Source: Paenibacillus cookii
GTDB taxonomy: Bacteria > Bacillota > Bacilli > Paenibacillales > Paenibacillaceae
NCBI RefSeq assembly: GCF_018333375.1
Contig: NZ_BORW01000005.1
Location: 62,001-126,000 of the forward strand
DNA: 64,000 nt
Reading direction: 5' to 3'
The notes under the pieces were generated by a model that saw nothing but the letters and a program-made list of their open reading frames with translations, had not been told where the DNA came from and ran no database searches. The stretch's first letter is position 1; each line of letters opens with the position of its first letter. This document shows, one piece after another, positions 16,428-25,567 of the stretch. Made by a program: the position numbers and the translations under genes.

Positions 16428-17990
16428 ATGAACCGTAACATTATCGTTTTGGACACGACGCTGCGCGACGGGGAGCAGGTGCCCGGCGCAAAACTGAACG
16501 TGCAGCAAAAGCTCGAGTTTGCCCAGCAGCTGAAGCGGCTGAACGTGGACATCATCGAGGCGGGGTTCCCTGCGTCTTCCGCCGGCGACTTTCAAGCGGT
16601 CCAGGAAATTGTGCGCACGGTCGGCGACAAGGTATCGATTACGGCGCTGGCGCGCGCGGTGAAAAACGACATCGATGCCGTATATGAAAGCATCAAGCTT
16701 GCGCAGCATCCGTTCATCCATATCGTGCTCGGCACCTCGAACATCCATGTGGACAAAAAATTCAACCGTTCGAAGGAAGCCGTCATGCAGATGGGCGTCG
16801 ACGCGGTCAAATACGCCAAAACGCTGCTGCCTGAAGTACAATACTCCACCGAGGACGCTTCCAGGTCGGACTTCGAATATTTGTGGCAAACGATCGAAGC
16901 CGTCGTCAAAGCCGGCGCGACCATCATCAACGTGCCCGATACGGTCGGGTACGCCGTGCCGGAGGAGTTCGGCGAGCTGATCCGCAAAATCAACGAGCGG
17001 CTGAAAAACTTGAACGACAAGGTCATCCTGAGCGTCCACTGCCATAACGATCTGGGGCTGGCCACGGCCAATACGCTGAGCGCGATCCATAACGGCGCCG
17101 GCAAAATCGAGGTGACGATCAACGGCCTGGGCGAACGGGCAGGCAACACCTCGCTGGAGGAAGTGGTCATGGGCCTGAAGGTCAGAGAAAACTATTACGG
17201 CTGCAAGACCAACATCCAAACGACGGAGCTGCTCAAAACGTCCAGATTGCTGACCCATTTGACGGGGCTGGACGTGCAGGTCAACAAGGCCATTACGGGC
17301 GAAAATGCTTTTGCCCATTCCTCCGGCATCCATCAGGACGGACTGCTGAAAGACCGCCAAGTGTACGAAATCATGACCCCGGAAGAGGTCGGCGGGGAAA
17401 GCATGGAATTGATTTTGACCGCCCGCTCGGGCCGCCATGCCTTCAAAAACGCGGTGGAGAAAATGGGCTTCGACGTCAGCAACGCGGAGGATTTCGAAGT
17501 GCTGTTCGGCAAGTTCCTCGCGCTGGCGGACGCCAAAAAAGAAGTGTACGACCACGACGTCTTTTACCTGGTGACCAATCACCGGACGCTGGACGAAAGC
17601 GCAAGCGGCCATTTGTATGAGCTGGATTCGTTCCAGGTCGTCACCAACGATCTGTATCCGACGGCCACCGTCAAATTGAAAAAAGGCTCCGAAATATACA
17701 AAGACAGCGCGGTGGGCGACGGCCCGATCGACGCGTTGTACAGCGTGCTCAAATCGCTCGTCGGGCTGGACGTGCAGCTGAAGGATTATAAAATCAACAG
17801 CCTGTCCCGAGGCAAAGAAGCCGTAGGCCGCGTCAACATCCGGGTCGAATACCAGGGCAAAATCTACTCCGGACGCGCCATGGACACGGACATCATCAAA
17901 GCAAGCGCGCTGGCGTTCCTGAACGGCATCAATGCCGTGCTGCTGGACGCTTCGGCGGACGCTTCCGGGGCGGCGCCGGCTGTTCAGTGA
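16428..17990 (+). CDS. leuA: 2-isopropylmalate synthase
   Basis: A 520-residue enzyme that condenses acetyl-CoA with 2-oxoisovalerate, the first committed step of leucine synthesis. The HMGL-like TIM barrel begins with DTTLRDGEQVPGAKL and has the metal-binding HCHNDLGLATAN (residues about 205-216), followed by GLGERAGNTSLEEVVM. The C-terminal leucine-binding regulatory domain is present (about 390-510). GGGAGGAATG precedes the ATG. It is expressed behind a leucine T-box. No ilv or other leu genes are adjacent, so leuA appears detached from the usual operon. Confidence 0.95.
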   Translation: MNRNIIVLDTTLRDGEQVPGAKLNVQQKLEFAQQLKRLNVDIIEAGFPASSAGDFQAVQEIVRTVGDKVSITALARAVKNDIDAVYESIKLAQHPFIHIVLGTSNIHVDKKFNRSKEAVMQMGVDAVKYAKTLLPEVQYSTEDASRSDFEYLWQTIEAVVKAGATIINVPDTVGYAVPEEFGELIRKINERLKNLNDKVILSVHCHNDLGLATANTLSAIHNGAGKIEVTINGLGERAGNTSLEEVVMGLKVRENYYGCKTNIQTTELLKTSRLLTHLTGLDVQVNKAITGENAFAHSSGIHQDGLLKDRQVYEIMTPEEVGGESMELILTARSGRHAFKNAVEKMGFDVSNAEDFEVLFGKFLALADAKKEVYDHDVFYLVTNHRTLDESASGHLYELDSFQVVTNDLYPTATVKLKKGSEIYKDSAVGDGPIDALYSVLKSLVGLDVQLKDYKINSLSRGKEAVGRVNIRVEYQGKIYSGRAMDTDIIKASALAFLNGINAVLLDASADASGAAPAVQ

Positions 17991-18024
17991 CTTTTCGCAT
18001 GAAAAAGGAAAGGAGGCTCCCGAA

Positions 18025-18504
18025 ATGAGCAGATTCAAGGAAAGCGCCCAGAGGTTTCAGGACGTTCTGGCTAACCTGGGATACGAACGGCATACCGTCA
18101 TCGAATTGCCGGACAGCGCACGGACCGCCCAGGAGGCGGCCGAGGCGATCGGGTGCGAGGTGGCGCAAATCGCGAAATCGATCATTTTCCGCCTGCAAAG
18201 CTCCGGTCAGCCGCTGCTGGTTGTCGCAAGCGGAGCGAACCGCGTCGACGAAAAGCGAATCGCGGATTATGTACACGATACATTAGGCAAAGCCGACGCC
18301 GATTTCGTGCGCGAGCGGACGGGGTTTGTCATCGGCGGGGTCGCCCCGGTCGGGCACCGGGAAAAGATGATCACCATCATCGACGAGGATTTGCTGCAAT
18401 TCCGGACGATATGGGCTGCGGCCGGGCATCCGAAAGCCGTGTTTCAGCTGACGCCGGGCGAGCTCGTCGCGATGACGAAAGGGCAAGTGATGCCCGTAAA
18501 ATAA
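18025..18504 (+). CDS. YbaK/EbsC-type aminoacyl-tRNA deacylase
   Basis: A 159-residue editing-domain protein of the YbaK/ProX superfamily, which hydrolyses mischarged tRNA such as Cys-tRNA(Pro). Family features include the conserved lysine in VAQIAKSIIF, the GANRVDEKRIADY segment, GFVIGGVAPVGH and the C-terminal FQLTPGELVAMT. AAGGAGGC precedes the ATG at 18025, 34 bp after leuA, so it may be co-transcribed. Specificity within the superfamily cannot be read directly. Confidence 0.88.
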   Translation: MSRFKESAQRFQDVLANLGYERHTVIELPDSARTAQEAAEAIGCEVAQIAKSIIFRLQSSGQPLLVVASGANRVDEKRIADYVHDTLGKADADFVRERTGFVIGGVAPVGHREKMITIIDEDLLQFRTIWAAAGHPKAVFQLTPGELVAMTKGQVMPVK

Positions 18505-18621
18505 AACGAAGGATCAAATGGGCGCAAAAGGCAAGGCTTCCGCAGCATTGAGACGAGGGTACGAGGGGATTATCATAGAAGATGTAACCGTACAGATACG
18601 ATCAGGAGGAGATTATCCAAC

Positions 18622-19365
18622 ATGAACGATACGATATCTTTATTGATGAATCATCGATCGATCCGAAAATTCAAGGACCAGCCGGTCACCGAGGAGCAGC
18701 TCCGAACCATCGTTTCCGCCGCCCAAATGGCTTCCACCTCAAGCAATGTGCAGGCGTACACCGTCATTGCGGCGACGGACCCGGAACTCAAAAAAAGATT
18801 GGCGGAGCTGGCGGGAAACCAGGCTTACGTGGAGCAATGCCCGGTATTTCTCGTCTGGTGCGCCGATTTGTACCGACTGAAGCAGGTGACGGCGGAGCCG
18901 CTGCAGGGCCGGGAGTCGCATGAGGATACCACCGAAAACTTTATCGTCGCGACGGTGGACGCCGCGCTGGCGGCCCAAAACGCGGCCATTGCGGCGGAAT
19001 CGCTCGGTCTGGGCATCGTTTACATCGGGGGCGTCCGCAACCGGATTGCCGAACTGTCCGAGCTGCTCGGTCTGCCTGAGCTGGTATACCCGGTGTTCGG
19101 CATGTGCGTCGGCGTTCCCGACCACGAGCCGGGACAGCGCCCGCGCCTGCCGATGCCGTCCGTGCTGCACTATAACGGCTATTCCAACGAACAAAGCGTG
19201 GCCCCGGTCCGGGAATATGACGTGACGATGGCCGCATACCTGAAGGAGCGGACCGGCGGCAAAAGGGATGCGACTTGGTCGCAAGTGATGGCCGACCGAT
19301 TGGGCGAGCCGATTCGCCTGCACATGAAGCCGTTTCTGGACGGCAAAGGGTTCATGAAGAAATAA
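18622..19365 (+). CDS. Oxygen-insensitive NADPH nitroreductase (NfsA/Frp family)
   Basis: A 247-residue flavoprotein of the NfsA-FRP nitroreductase group, which uses NADPH and FMN to reduce nitroaromatics, quinones or free flavin. The FMN-binding N-terminus MNHRSIRKFKDQPVTEEQL is typical, as are AAQMASTSSNVQAYTVIA and YIGGVRNRIAELSELLGLP. AGGAGGAG lies upstream of the ATG at 18622. It stands alone between the ybaK gene and a convergent TatD gene. The physiological substrate is unknown. Confidence 0.9.
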   Translation: MNDTISLLMNHRSIRKFKDQPVTEEQLRTIVSAAQMASTSSNVQAYTVIAATDPELKKRLAELAGNQAYVEQCPVFLVWCADLYRLKQVTAEPLQGRESHEDTTENFIVATVDAALAAQNAAIAAESLGLGIVYIGGVRNRIAELSELLGLPELVYPVFGMCVGVPDHEPGQRPRLPMPSVLHYNGYSNEQSVAPVREYDVTMAAYLKERTGGKRDATWSQVMADRLGEPIRLHMKPFLDGKGFMKK

Positions 19366-19386
19366 GCCGCTTGGCGCGCGGCCCGG

Positions 19387-20265
19387 TTAAATCCCGTAAA
19401 AACGCCTTGCGTTCGAATATAAGCGCTGCCGGGCTTCTTGCAGGGAAAAGCCTTGGAGCCGGCTCCATTCTTCCGCTACCGCGGCGGTCATCCGCGGATG
19501 GGTCATCTGCCCTTCGAACGGACCTTCAAACGGCCACGGGCCGTCGGTTTCGGACATGACCTGACCGGGAGGATAGACGCGGGCGAGTTCGCGGATTTCC
19601 GGCTCATATACGATATCCGGCGTGAAAGAAACGTAGTATCCGTTTTCTGCCATACGCCGCACCGTAGCGGGCGAGCCTTTGAACCAATGGAAATGGGCCC
19701 GCTTCACGCCGTACCGTTCAAGCAGACGGCAGGCGGCGTCGGCATCCTCGTATACCGCATGAAGCACCACCGGCTTGTCATGTTCCTTGGCGAAGGCGAT
19801 AAACCGTTCCAGCAGCTCCTCGTAAGGTTTGCCGTCGAACGGCCGGCCGGCTTCTTCGGCTTCCTTGCGCGTATAATACGGTAGACCGACTTCGCCGACG
19901 GCGACCATGTCATCGGCATGCCTCCGCATCCAGGCCAGCAGCTCGTCCACGTCGCTTGGCGCCGGGACGGGCTGTTCCGGGTGGTATCCGAAGGCCGGAT
20001 AGACCAGGGAGGGGTATTGCCGGGCGAGCCGCAGATTGCTGCGTGCCGATTCCAGGTGCATGGAAACGGTAATGACGCCTGCGATGCCGGCAGCCGGCAA
20101 ACCGGATAGCATGTCCCGCTGCTGCGCATGGTCGTAAGCATCCAGATGGATGTGGGCGTCGATCAGCGGAGCCGCCTGTTCGTCCCGGGAAGATTGGGCT
20201 TGAACGCTGTCGGCCGGGCCGGCTGCAAACAGAGGATGCGAATTCGGTTCAGGAGCAAAATTCAC
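19387..20265 (-). CDS. TatD-family metal-dependent hydrolase
   Basis: A 292-residue TIM-barrel hydrolase of the TatD/amidohydrolase group. Metal ligands are visible in order: HIHLD near residue 38, the Glu in AVGEVGLPYY, His in VLHAVYEDA, His in AHFHWFKGS, and the Asp in SETDGPW. Known relatives are 3'-5' DNA exonucleases or amidohydrolases; which applies here is open. The start is GTG at 20265, set by AAGGAGGGA upstream. The first 32 residues are a low-complexity extension without a signal peptide. Confidence 0.85.
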   Translation of the reverse strand: MNFAPEPNSHPLFAAGPADSVQAQSSRDEQAAPLIDAHIHLDAYDHAQQRDMLSGLPAAGIAGVITVSMHLESARSNLRLARQYPSLVYPAFGYHPEQPVPAPSDVDELLAWMRRHADDMVAVGEVGLPYYTRKEAEEAGRPFDGKPYEELLERFIAFAKEHDKPVVLHAVYEDADAACRLLERYGVKRAHFHWFKGSPATVRRMAENGYYVSFTPDIVYEPEIRELARVYPPGQVMSETDGPWPFEGPFEGQMTHPRMTAAVAEEWSRLQGFSLQEARQRLYSNARRFYGI

Positions 20266-20374
20266 GGGTAAAATCCCTCCTTATTAGTCGTTCATCATGC
20301 GAATTATTCATCGTATGAACATGATTATAACAAATAGGCTTCGAGGGAACCCGAAAAGGAGCGTTTTTCCGGTG

Positions 20375-20836
20375 TCAGCGATTTTCCGCGCCGACCTTCA
20401 GCATATGCTGATAATTCGGAGGCAGCTCGTAGGTTTGCAGATGGCGGAAAGCGGCCAGCTTGACTCTGTCGGGGAACAGCGGAGAAATTTCAATCGTCAT
20501 CCGGTCTTTTCCGACGCCGATATGCGGTCCTAGAACAGGGGAGACCTCAAGCGTGACGGAGAAGTGAAAGCCCCGGTCTCCCGGACCGCCGTTGACCCGT
20601 GTGGCCTGAAGGATTTCGATTTCGTAGGGATAAACGAGCGGATTCGCCGTGAGCAGGTTTTGGTAATAATCGTTTACGGCGTTTTGGATTTCGGGAAGAA
20701 GCAGCTCCAGCATCATGTCTTGGTACAGCTGCAGCTTCGGCTCTTTCGGCTGAAGCTCCTCCGCGGCGGCAGCGGCGGGGCAAGAAGACAGGAAAACGGA
20801 CAAGAGCAGCACGGCCGATCGTAGTTGGGATTTCAT
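20375..20836 (-). CDS. DUF3888-like exported protein
   Basis: A 153-residue protein with a signal peptide (residues 1-25; a Cys near 19 could instead form a weak lipobox) and a single small domain resembling DUF3888, found in Bacillus and Paenibacillus. The recognisable parts are YQDMMLELLLPEIQNAVNDY near the start and the beta-rich FHFSVTLEVSPVLGPHIGVG. No function is known for the family. GAGGTGAAACG precedes the ATG. It is the only gene in its unit. Confidence 0.72.
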   Translation of the reverse strand: MKSQLRSAVLLLSVFLSSCPAAAAAEELQPKEPKLQLYQDMMLELLLPEIQNAVNDYYQNLLTANPLVYPYEIEILQATRVNGGPGDRGFHFSVTLEVSPVLGPHIGVGKDRMTIEISPLFPDRVKLAAFRHLQTYELPPNYQHMLKVGAENR

Positions 20837-20941
20837 CGTTTCACCTCGTATACAACGTTCCCCTGAATTGGATGAAAATATGCGGCCTGCAAAACGATTC
20901 GAACATGATCAGAGATCAAGAACATCATCGGTGATCTATAC

Positions 20942-20990
20942 AAAACGGCCCGTGCATGGGTTCCTTCGGGGAACGGCAAGCACGGGCCGT
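20942..20990 (-). terminator. Terminator of the thiamine-precursor transport operon
   Basis: Eleven-bp GC-rich arms (20945-20955 and 20980-20990) with a nested GTTCC-TTCG-GGGAAC hairpin, followed on the minus strand by UUUU. It lies just downstream of the ATPase stop at 21009. Confidence 0.82.
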
Positions 20991-21008
20991 TATTTATGCG
21001 GCCGAATC

Positions 21009-21842
21009 TTAAGTGGCTCCTTGCATTTTCAGCTGCTCTTCGCGCAGCCAGCCGGACAGCTCGCGTCTGAGCCGGATGAAATCGGGATGCTCGATGATGT
21101 CCTCGCGGCGCGGCCGTTGGAACGGCACGTCGATCTCGTGAAGCACCGCGGCCGGCCGGCTCGAAAACACGTAAATACGGCTGGATAGCAGCAGCGCCTC
21201 TTCAATATTATGCGTAATGAAGAGCACCGAGCGGCGGCTCTCCTCCCAAATATCGAGCAGCCAGCGCTGCATGTCGCTGCGGGTCAAGGCATCGAGCGCG
21301 CTGAACGGCTCGTCGAGGCACATCAGCTCCTGCGGGCTGAGCAGGGCGCGCAGGAAAGCGGCCCGCTGCTGCATGCCGCCGGACAGCGTATGCGGATGGT
21401 TTTTCTCGAATCCGCCGAGCCCGACCTTACCGAGCCATCGGCGGGCATTTTCGCGGGCTTCCCGGTCAACCTTCCCTTGAACCTCCTGGGACAGCAGAAC
21501 GTTGTCTTCGATCGTCCGCCATGGGAACAAGGCCGGCTGCTGCGGCATGTAGCTGATATGTCCCTGCTGGCCCGTTACGTCCGCGCCGTTCATGCTTATG
21601 CTGCCCGCATCCGGTTTGACGAGGCCGCCGATGATATGGAACAGCGTGCTTTTGCCGCTGCCGGAGGGTCCGAGGATGGAGACGAATTCGCCTTTGCCCA
21701 CGGTCAGCGTCACGTCGTCCAGCACCTGCAGCCGGCTTCGCTTGGACCGGAAGGTTTTGCTGATGCCGGCCGCTTCGAGGGCGGGAACGGTTTGATTATC
21801 GCCGGTTTTCAGGGCAGCCGGCTTTTGTTCCAGCGTTGACAT
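21009..21842 (-). CDS. thiZ: ABC transporter ATPase, ThiZ/SsuB-type
   Basis: A 277-residue ATPase of the nitrate/sulfonate/taurine-type importer family. Walker A ([13 protein letters not shown]), signature (LSGGMQQRAAFLRALL), Walker B (LMCLDEPFSALDALTR) and the His switch (FITHNIEEALLLS) are intact. An N-terminal extension of about 25 residues precedes the ATPase core. It ends a four-gene operon led by a TPP riboswitch, so the substrate is most likely a thiamine pyrimidine precursor. AAAGGAGC precedes the ATG. Confidence 0.9.
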   Translation of the reverse strand: MSTLEQKPAALKTGDNQTVPALEAAGISKTFRSKRSRLQVLDDVTLTVGKGEFVSILGPSGSGKSTLFHIIGGLVKPDAGSISMNGADVTGQQGHISYMPQQPALFPWRTIEDNVLLSQEVQGKVDREARENARRWLGKVGLGGFEKNHPHTLSGGMQQRAAFLRALLSPQELMCLDEPFSALDALTRSDMQRWLLDIWEESRRSVLFITHNIEEALLLSSRIYVFSSRPAAVLHEIDVPFQRPRREDIIEHPDFIRLRRELSGWLREEQLKMQGAT

Positions 21843-21872
21843 AGGTTTTAGCAGCTCCTTTCTTTTCCGGTA

Positions 21873-22634
21873 TCAGTTATCCTGTTTCGGTTTCCAACGT
21901 ACAAGCCATTTTTCAAGCAGGGCGATGATGCCGAACAGGAGCAGGCTTAGCGCCACGATGATCATGATGGCGACAAACATGCGATCGGTGCGGTAGCCCG
22001 ATTTTTGCAGCATCATATAGTATCCGATCCCCTTGTCGGCACCGATCCACTCCGCAATGACCGCTCCCATCACGCTGTACGTCGCCGCGATTTTGACGCC
22101 CGAAAAGATCGCGGGCAGCGCGTGCGGCAGCTCCAGCTTGGCGAAAATTTGCCGCTTGTTCGCGCCGATCATCCGCATGTAATTCAGCATGACCCGGTCG
22201 GTCTGCTTCAGTCCGCCCATCGTGGCGACGGCCACGGGGAAAAAGCAGACCAGGGTAATGACGATCAGCTTGGGCAGCAGCCCGAAGCCGAACCAGATCA
22301 TCAGGAGCGGGGCAAGCGCAATGGTCGGAATGTTTTGGCTCAAAATGAGCAGCGGGTACAAGGCCGACTTGAGAAACGGGATCAGGTGCAGGATCAGCGC
22401 GATGATCAGCCCGACCGCCGTTCCGATGATAAATCCTTCAAGCGTCAGCCTCACCGTTGCCCCGACATGGCCCCACAGATCCCCGGCCCCGTCCGCGGTT
22501 TCCTTGGCGATATCCACCGGGGAAGGAAGGATCCATTTTTCGATATGAAACAGCGAGGTGCTCAGCTCCCATGCGACCAAAAAGAAGAGGACCGCCACAA
22601 AGGGCGGCCATACGCTATTCCACCAACGTCTCAT
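21873..22634 (-). CDS. thiX: ABC transporter permease, ThiX-type
   Basis: A 253-residue inner-membrane permease with about six helices. The EAA loop that contacts the ATPase reads MIGANKRQIFAKLELPHALP. I chose the ATG at 22634 because CGGAGAAA precedes it and it overlaps the stop of the preceding gene by four bases (ATGA), a sign of translational coupling. A longer frame to 22751 would run inside that gene. It transports the ligand delivered by the NMT1-type binding protein encoded at 22999-24045. Confidence 0.9.
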   Translation of the reverse strand: MRRWWNSVWPPFVAVLFFLVAWELSTSLFHIEKWILPSPVDIAKETADGAGDLWGHVGATVRLTLEGFIIGTAVGLIIALILHLIPFLKSALYPLLILSQNIPTIALAPLLMIWFGFGLLPKLIVITLVCFFPVAVATMGGLKQTDRVMLNYMRMIGANKRQIFAKLELPHALPAIFSGVKIAATYSVMGAVIAEWIGADKGIGYYMMLQKSGYRTDRMFVAIMIIVALSLLLFGIIALLEKWLVRWKPKQDN

Positions 22635-22924
22635 GGACGGTATTTCTCCGTAAGCCGCTCCATGCTGATGCCGCCGGGACGATGGGCGATTTTGATCTGG
22701 GAAATGATGCTTGGGCTGCCCGCCTCCACAAGAGCTTCGTGCATGCGGCACACGACGTCGAGCAATTCCTCGAGTTCGCCTTCCATCGTCGTTTCCAGCG
22801 GGTGCACCTCGTATTTGACGCCCGACTTTTGGATCACTTCGATGGCGCGGTCGACGTAAGCGTAGGAATCCTCGTTGTTCGGCGTTTTTGGAATGACCTG
22901 TATGCTGAGCAGGGTATGAGCCAT
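22631..22924 (-). CDS. MTH1187/YkoF-type thiamine-binding protein
   Basis: A 97-residue ferredoxin-fold protein of the MTH1187/YqgV family (DUF77), related to the thiamine-binding halves of YkoF. The family core HTLLSIQVIPKTP and the segment EVHPLETTMEGELEELLDVV are clear. It lies inside a TPP-controlled importer operon, between the binding protein and the permease, with its stop overlapping the permease start. A likely role is binding the imported pyrimidine or thiamine in the cytosol, or sensing it to gate the transporter. The ATG at 22924 has AAGGA upstream. Confidence 0.85.
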   Translation of the reverse strand: MAHTLLSIQVIPKTPNNEDSYAYVDRAIEVIQKSGVKYEVHPLETTMEGELEELLDVVCRMHEALVEAGSPSIISQIKIAHRPGGISMERLTEKYRP

Positions 22925-22998
22925 ATCAATCACGTCCTTATAAAATTTGATGATTGCTTTAATCGCGCAGCGGGGTCGCTTGGTACAGCGATCCTTAC

Positions 22999-24045
22999 CT
23001 ATTGTTGCGGCAAAAAGTCGTTCGTAAACGCGTTTTCGACATCCAGCGGTTTGTCGAGCAGCTTATGCTCGTACATCCAATCCGAATATCCTTTCCAAAC
23101 CTGTTCCTTCTGCTCGCCCCAGCGCTTGGCGTCGTCCTGGTATTTCGGGCTGAGCCACTTTTGGCTGGCCATGACGAGATCCTTGTCGAGCTCGGGCACG
23201 GCTTTGATCAAGACATTGGCTGCATCCTCGGGATGCTCAATCGCGAATTGATAACCTTTGGAGGTAGCGCGCATAAACGCTTTGACCAGCTCCGGATCTT
23301 CCTTGATCTGCTTTTCATTGGTGACGAGGACCGGCGTGTAATAGTCCAGCTTGTCGGAGAAGTCTTTGACGTACAGCATATCGAGCGGCTCCTTGCGGAG
23401 CTCGGCTTCGATGCCGGTCCAGCCGTAGAAAATCCAGGCGAAATCGATGTCGCGTTTCACCGCCGTAAAATAATCCGCTTCGCCCATGTTGACGATTTTC
23501 AGCTTGCTGACGTCGGCCTTGTCGATGTCCATGATCGAATCGATCACGGCTTTTTCCACCGGAGAGCCCCAGCCGCCGTACGTTTTGCCTTCAAAATCCT
23601 TCGGCCGTTTGATGTTCCGGTCCACGGGCGCGGCAAAACCGGAAGTGTTATGCTGGATCACCGCCGCGATCGACACGAGCGGAACGCCTTGCGTGCGCGC
23701 TTGGGTGACGTTTTCCTGCACGCTGACGCCAAACGGCACCTTGCCCGATGCCACCATCGCCTCCGCGCCGCCGGCTCCCGGCTGCACGATGTCGACGTTC
23801 AGCCCTTCTTCTTCGTAGTACCCCTTTTCTTTGGCGACATAGAGTCCCGTATGGTTCGTGTTCGGCGTCCAGTCCAGCACGACTTTGACATCCTTCAGTT
23901 GTTTGGGCTCGCCGCCGCCGGCCGAGGAGGTTTCCCCTGAAGGCGTCCCCTGGCCCGTCGTTTGGGCGTTTTTGCTTCCGCAAGCGGCCGTAGCCAGCAC
24001 AAGCAGGAATGCCAGCAAAAACAGTCCGATTTTTTTCGTTTTCAT
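22999..24045 (-). CDS. thiY: ThiY-like (NMT1 family) substrate-binding lipoprotein
   Basis: A 348-residue exported binding protein of the NMT1/THI5-like family, which in ThiXYZ systems captures formylaminopyrimidine, a salvage precursor of thiamine. The lipobox LATAAC puts the lipid on Cys22. Family features include VVLDWTPNTNHTGLYVAKEK, PGAGGAEAMVASGKVPFGVS and WIFYGWTGIEAELR. It is the first gene after the TPP riboswitch, and a small hairpin follows its stop. The ligand is inferred from the riboswitch and operon. Confidence 0.92.
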   Translation of the reverse strand: MKTKKIGLFLLAFLLVLATAACGSKNAQTTGQGTPSGETSSAGGGEPKQLKDVKVVLDWTPNTNHTGLYVAKEKGYYEEEGLNVDIVQPGAGGAEAMVASGKVPFGVSVQENVTQARTQGVPLVSIAAVIQHNTSGFAAPVDRNIKRPKDFEGKTYGGWGSPVEKAVIDSIMDIDKADVSKLKIVNMGEADYFTAVKRDIDFAWIFYGWTGIEAELRKEPLDMLYVKDFSDKLDYYTPVLVTNEKQIKEDPELVKAFMRATSKGYQFAIEHPEDAANVLIKAVPELDKDLVMASQKWLSPKYQDDAKRWGEQKEQVWKGYSDWMYEHKLLDKPLDVENAFTNDFLPQQ

Positions 24046-24170
24046 TGCGTTACTCTCTCCCTTATCCAGTTAATCCCCTTCATGCTGCAAAAGAATCGCG
24101 TTTCCATATCTGGAGGCGAATCACGGGACCGCGGCCGTCTTTATTTTCGCCGGAAGGTCCGATCATTCAA

Positions 24171-24200
24171 CAAAAAAAGCGCCCCGGATGCGGGACGCTT
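24171..24200 (-). terminator. Riboswitch expression-platform terminator
   Basis: Ten-bp arms with one G-U pair (24177-24186 and 24191-24200) and a run of U on the minus strand. It lies between the TPP aptamer and thiY, so ligand binding would favour termination. Confidence 0.85.
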
Positions 24201-24237
24201 AAGGCGCAAGGATGACATGGCGAACGCCATGACGATG

Positions 24238-24332
24238 GCTTTTCCTACGCTGGCATTACCCAGATCAGGTTTAAGGGTCAGTATCTTGAAGGGATACAAT
24301 CTCAGCCGGCCGATTCCAGCACCCCGGATTCT
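24238..24332 (-). ncRNA. TPP riboswitch (THI element)
   Basis: On the minus strand the conserved THI-box parts appear in order: GGGGTGC, GGCTGAGAT, ACCCTTAAACCTGATCTGG, GTAATGCCAGCGTAGG. These form the pyrimidine- and pyrophosphate-sensing arms. With the terminator at 24171-24200 it should shut off the thiY operon when TPP is high. Confidence 0.96.
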
Positions 24333-24360
24333 TATGAAGTTAACGGGTTATTACATTGGT

Positions 24361-24389
24361 ATTATAGTCCTAAGCTTGAAATAATTCAA
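24361..24389 (-). promoter_or_regulatory. Promoter of the TPP-controlled operon
   Basis: On the minus strand a -35 TTGAAT (24389-24384) and a perfect -10 TATAAT (24366-24361) are separated by 17 bp. Transcription would start about 25 nt before the aptamer. Confidence 0.8.
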
Positions 24390-24480
24390 CGCTTTCGGCC
24401 GTGCGGCTGGCCAAGCCGGCGTATAAATGCTCGTAAAAATGCCACTATAAGGATGAAAGGAGTCTGGTTTTTACAGGGGG

Positions 24481-25567
24481 TTGAGGAAAATCAAAACAAG
24501 CATTTCGTTCATTCAGACGGTCATGATTTTGATGCTGAGCACCGGCCTGCTGAATCATGTCATCGTCATTCCCATTTTGCTTGACGCGGCAAAACGGGAC
24601 GCCTGGATTTCGGTGCTGCTGGCATGCGGACTCACGCTCGTATGGGCGGCATTTCTTTATGCAGGCATGGCGAAACTCAATAAACGCCATCTGTTCGATT
24701 GGTTGGCCAAAGCCTATCATCCGATCGTGGGCCGCATGTTGGCCGTTTTCATTGGTTTGTATCTGTTTGCCATTTGCGCGGTGACGACCCGGGATACCGT
24801 ATATTGGATTCATCTGACCTTCTCTCCCGAAACGCCCATTATGATCTTTTCTGTTCCTTCTGATCTCGGCTTTAAACGCCTTCTTGGGCATTCAATCCAT
24901 TGCCAATACCGCGAGCCTTTTGCTGCCGATGGTGATTGTGCTTGGTTTTTTTGTCATGTCGTTTAATATGCCCCACAAGGACTACTCCTTGCTGAAGCCG
25001 ATGCTTGAACTTGGCATGGGGCCCGTGTGGAAGGGGACGCTTTACGCGGGGGCCGGCTTTGCCGAAGTCATCATGATCTTCTTTTTGCAGCATCATATCC
25101 GAACGCGGATAACCTATGTTTCCTTGGCCGTCACGGTTTTGCTTTTTTTAGGACTCACCCTGGGGCCCGTCATGGGCGCCATCGTCGAATTCGGGGCGGA
25201 CGAAGCGGGCAAGCTCCGGTTTCCTGCATACGAGCAATGGAGGCTTCTGAACATTGGACGCTACGTCGAGCATCTTGACTTTTTTAGCGTCTACCAATGG
25301 TTCTGCGGCGCGTTTTTAAGAATTTCGCTCGCTTTGTTCCTCATTCTCGATGTTTTTCGGGTGAAGGGCAAAAAGGCGAAAGCGTGGGTGCTGGGGGGCA
25401 TTTTTATCGCGATATTAATCATGATGGCCGTTCCTTTCAGCGACCGGTATTTTATGAAGGCCCTGTCCGTCTATGTGCTTCCCGTATCGGTGTGGGGAAT
25501 AGCGGCCTTTTCGGTGATCATCACGGGGCTGATCGGCTTGGCCCGGCGAAGGGGGAGAATATCGTGA
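24481..25567 (+). pseudogene. Spore germination permease gerB, frameshifted
   Basis: A GerB/GerKB-type amino acid permease gene (about 361 codons) broken by a single extra base. The first frame reads normally to SPETPIMIFSV, then ends in an unrelated tail stopping at 24966. The correct continuation LLISALNAFLGIQSIAN appears one base over, so one extra C in the GTTCCTT around 24856-24857 explains the break. After it the frame is open to the TGA at 25565-25567. The first codon is uncertain: TTG at 24481 is the only candidate before the conserved N-terminus, yet its G-rich site is immediately adjacent. The protein would form the germinant-binding membrane subunit with GerA and GerC. Sequencing error or phase variation could also explain it. 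Confidence 0.85.

Noticed and set aside
16401..18038. A 545-codon open frame opposite leuA
   Set aside because: Antisense shadow of a clear leuA with a T-box.
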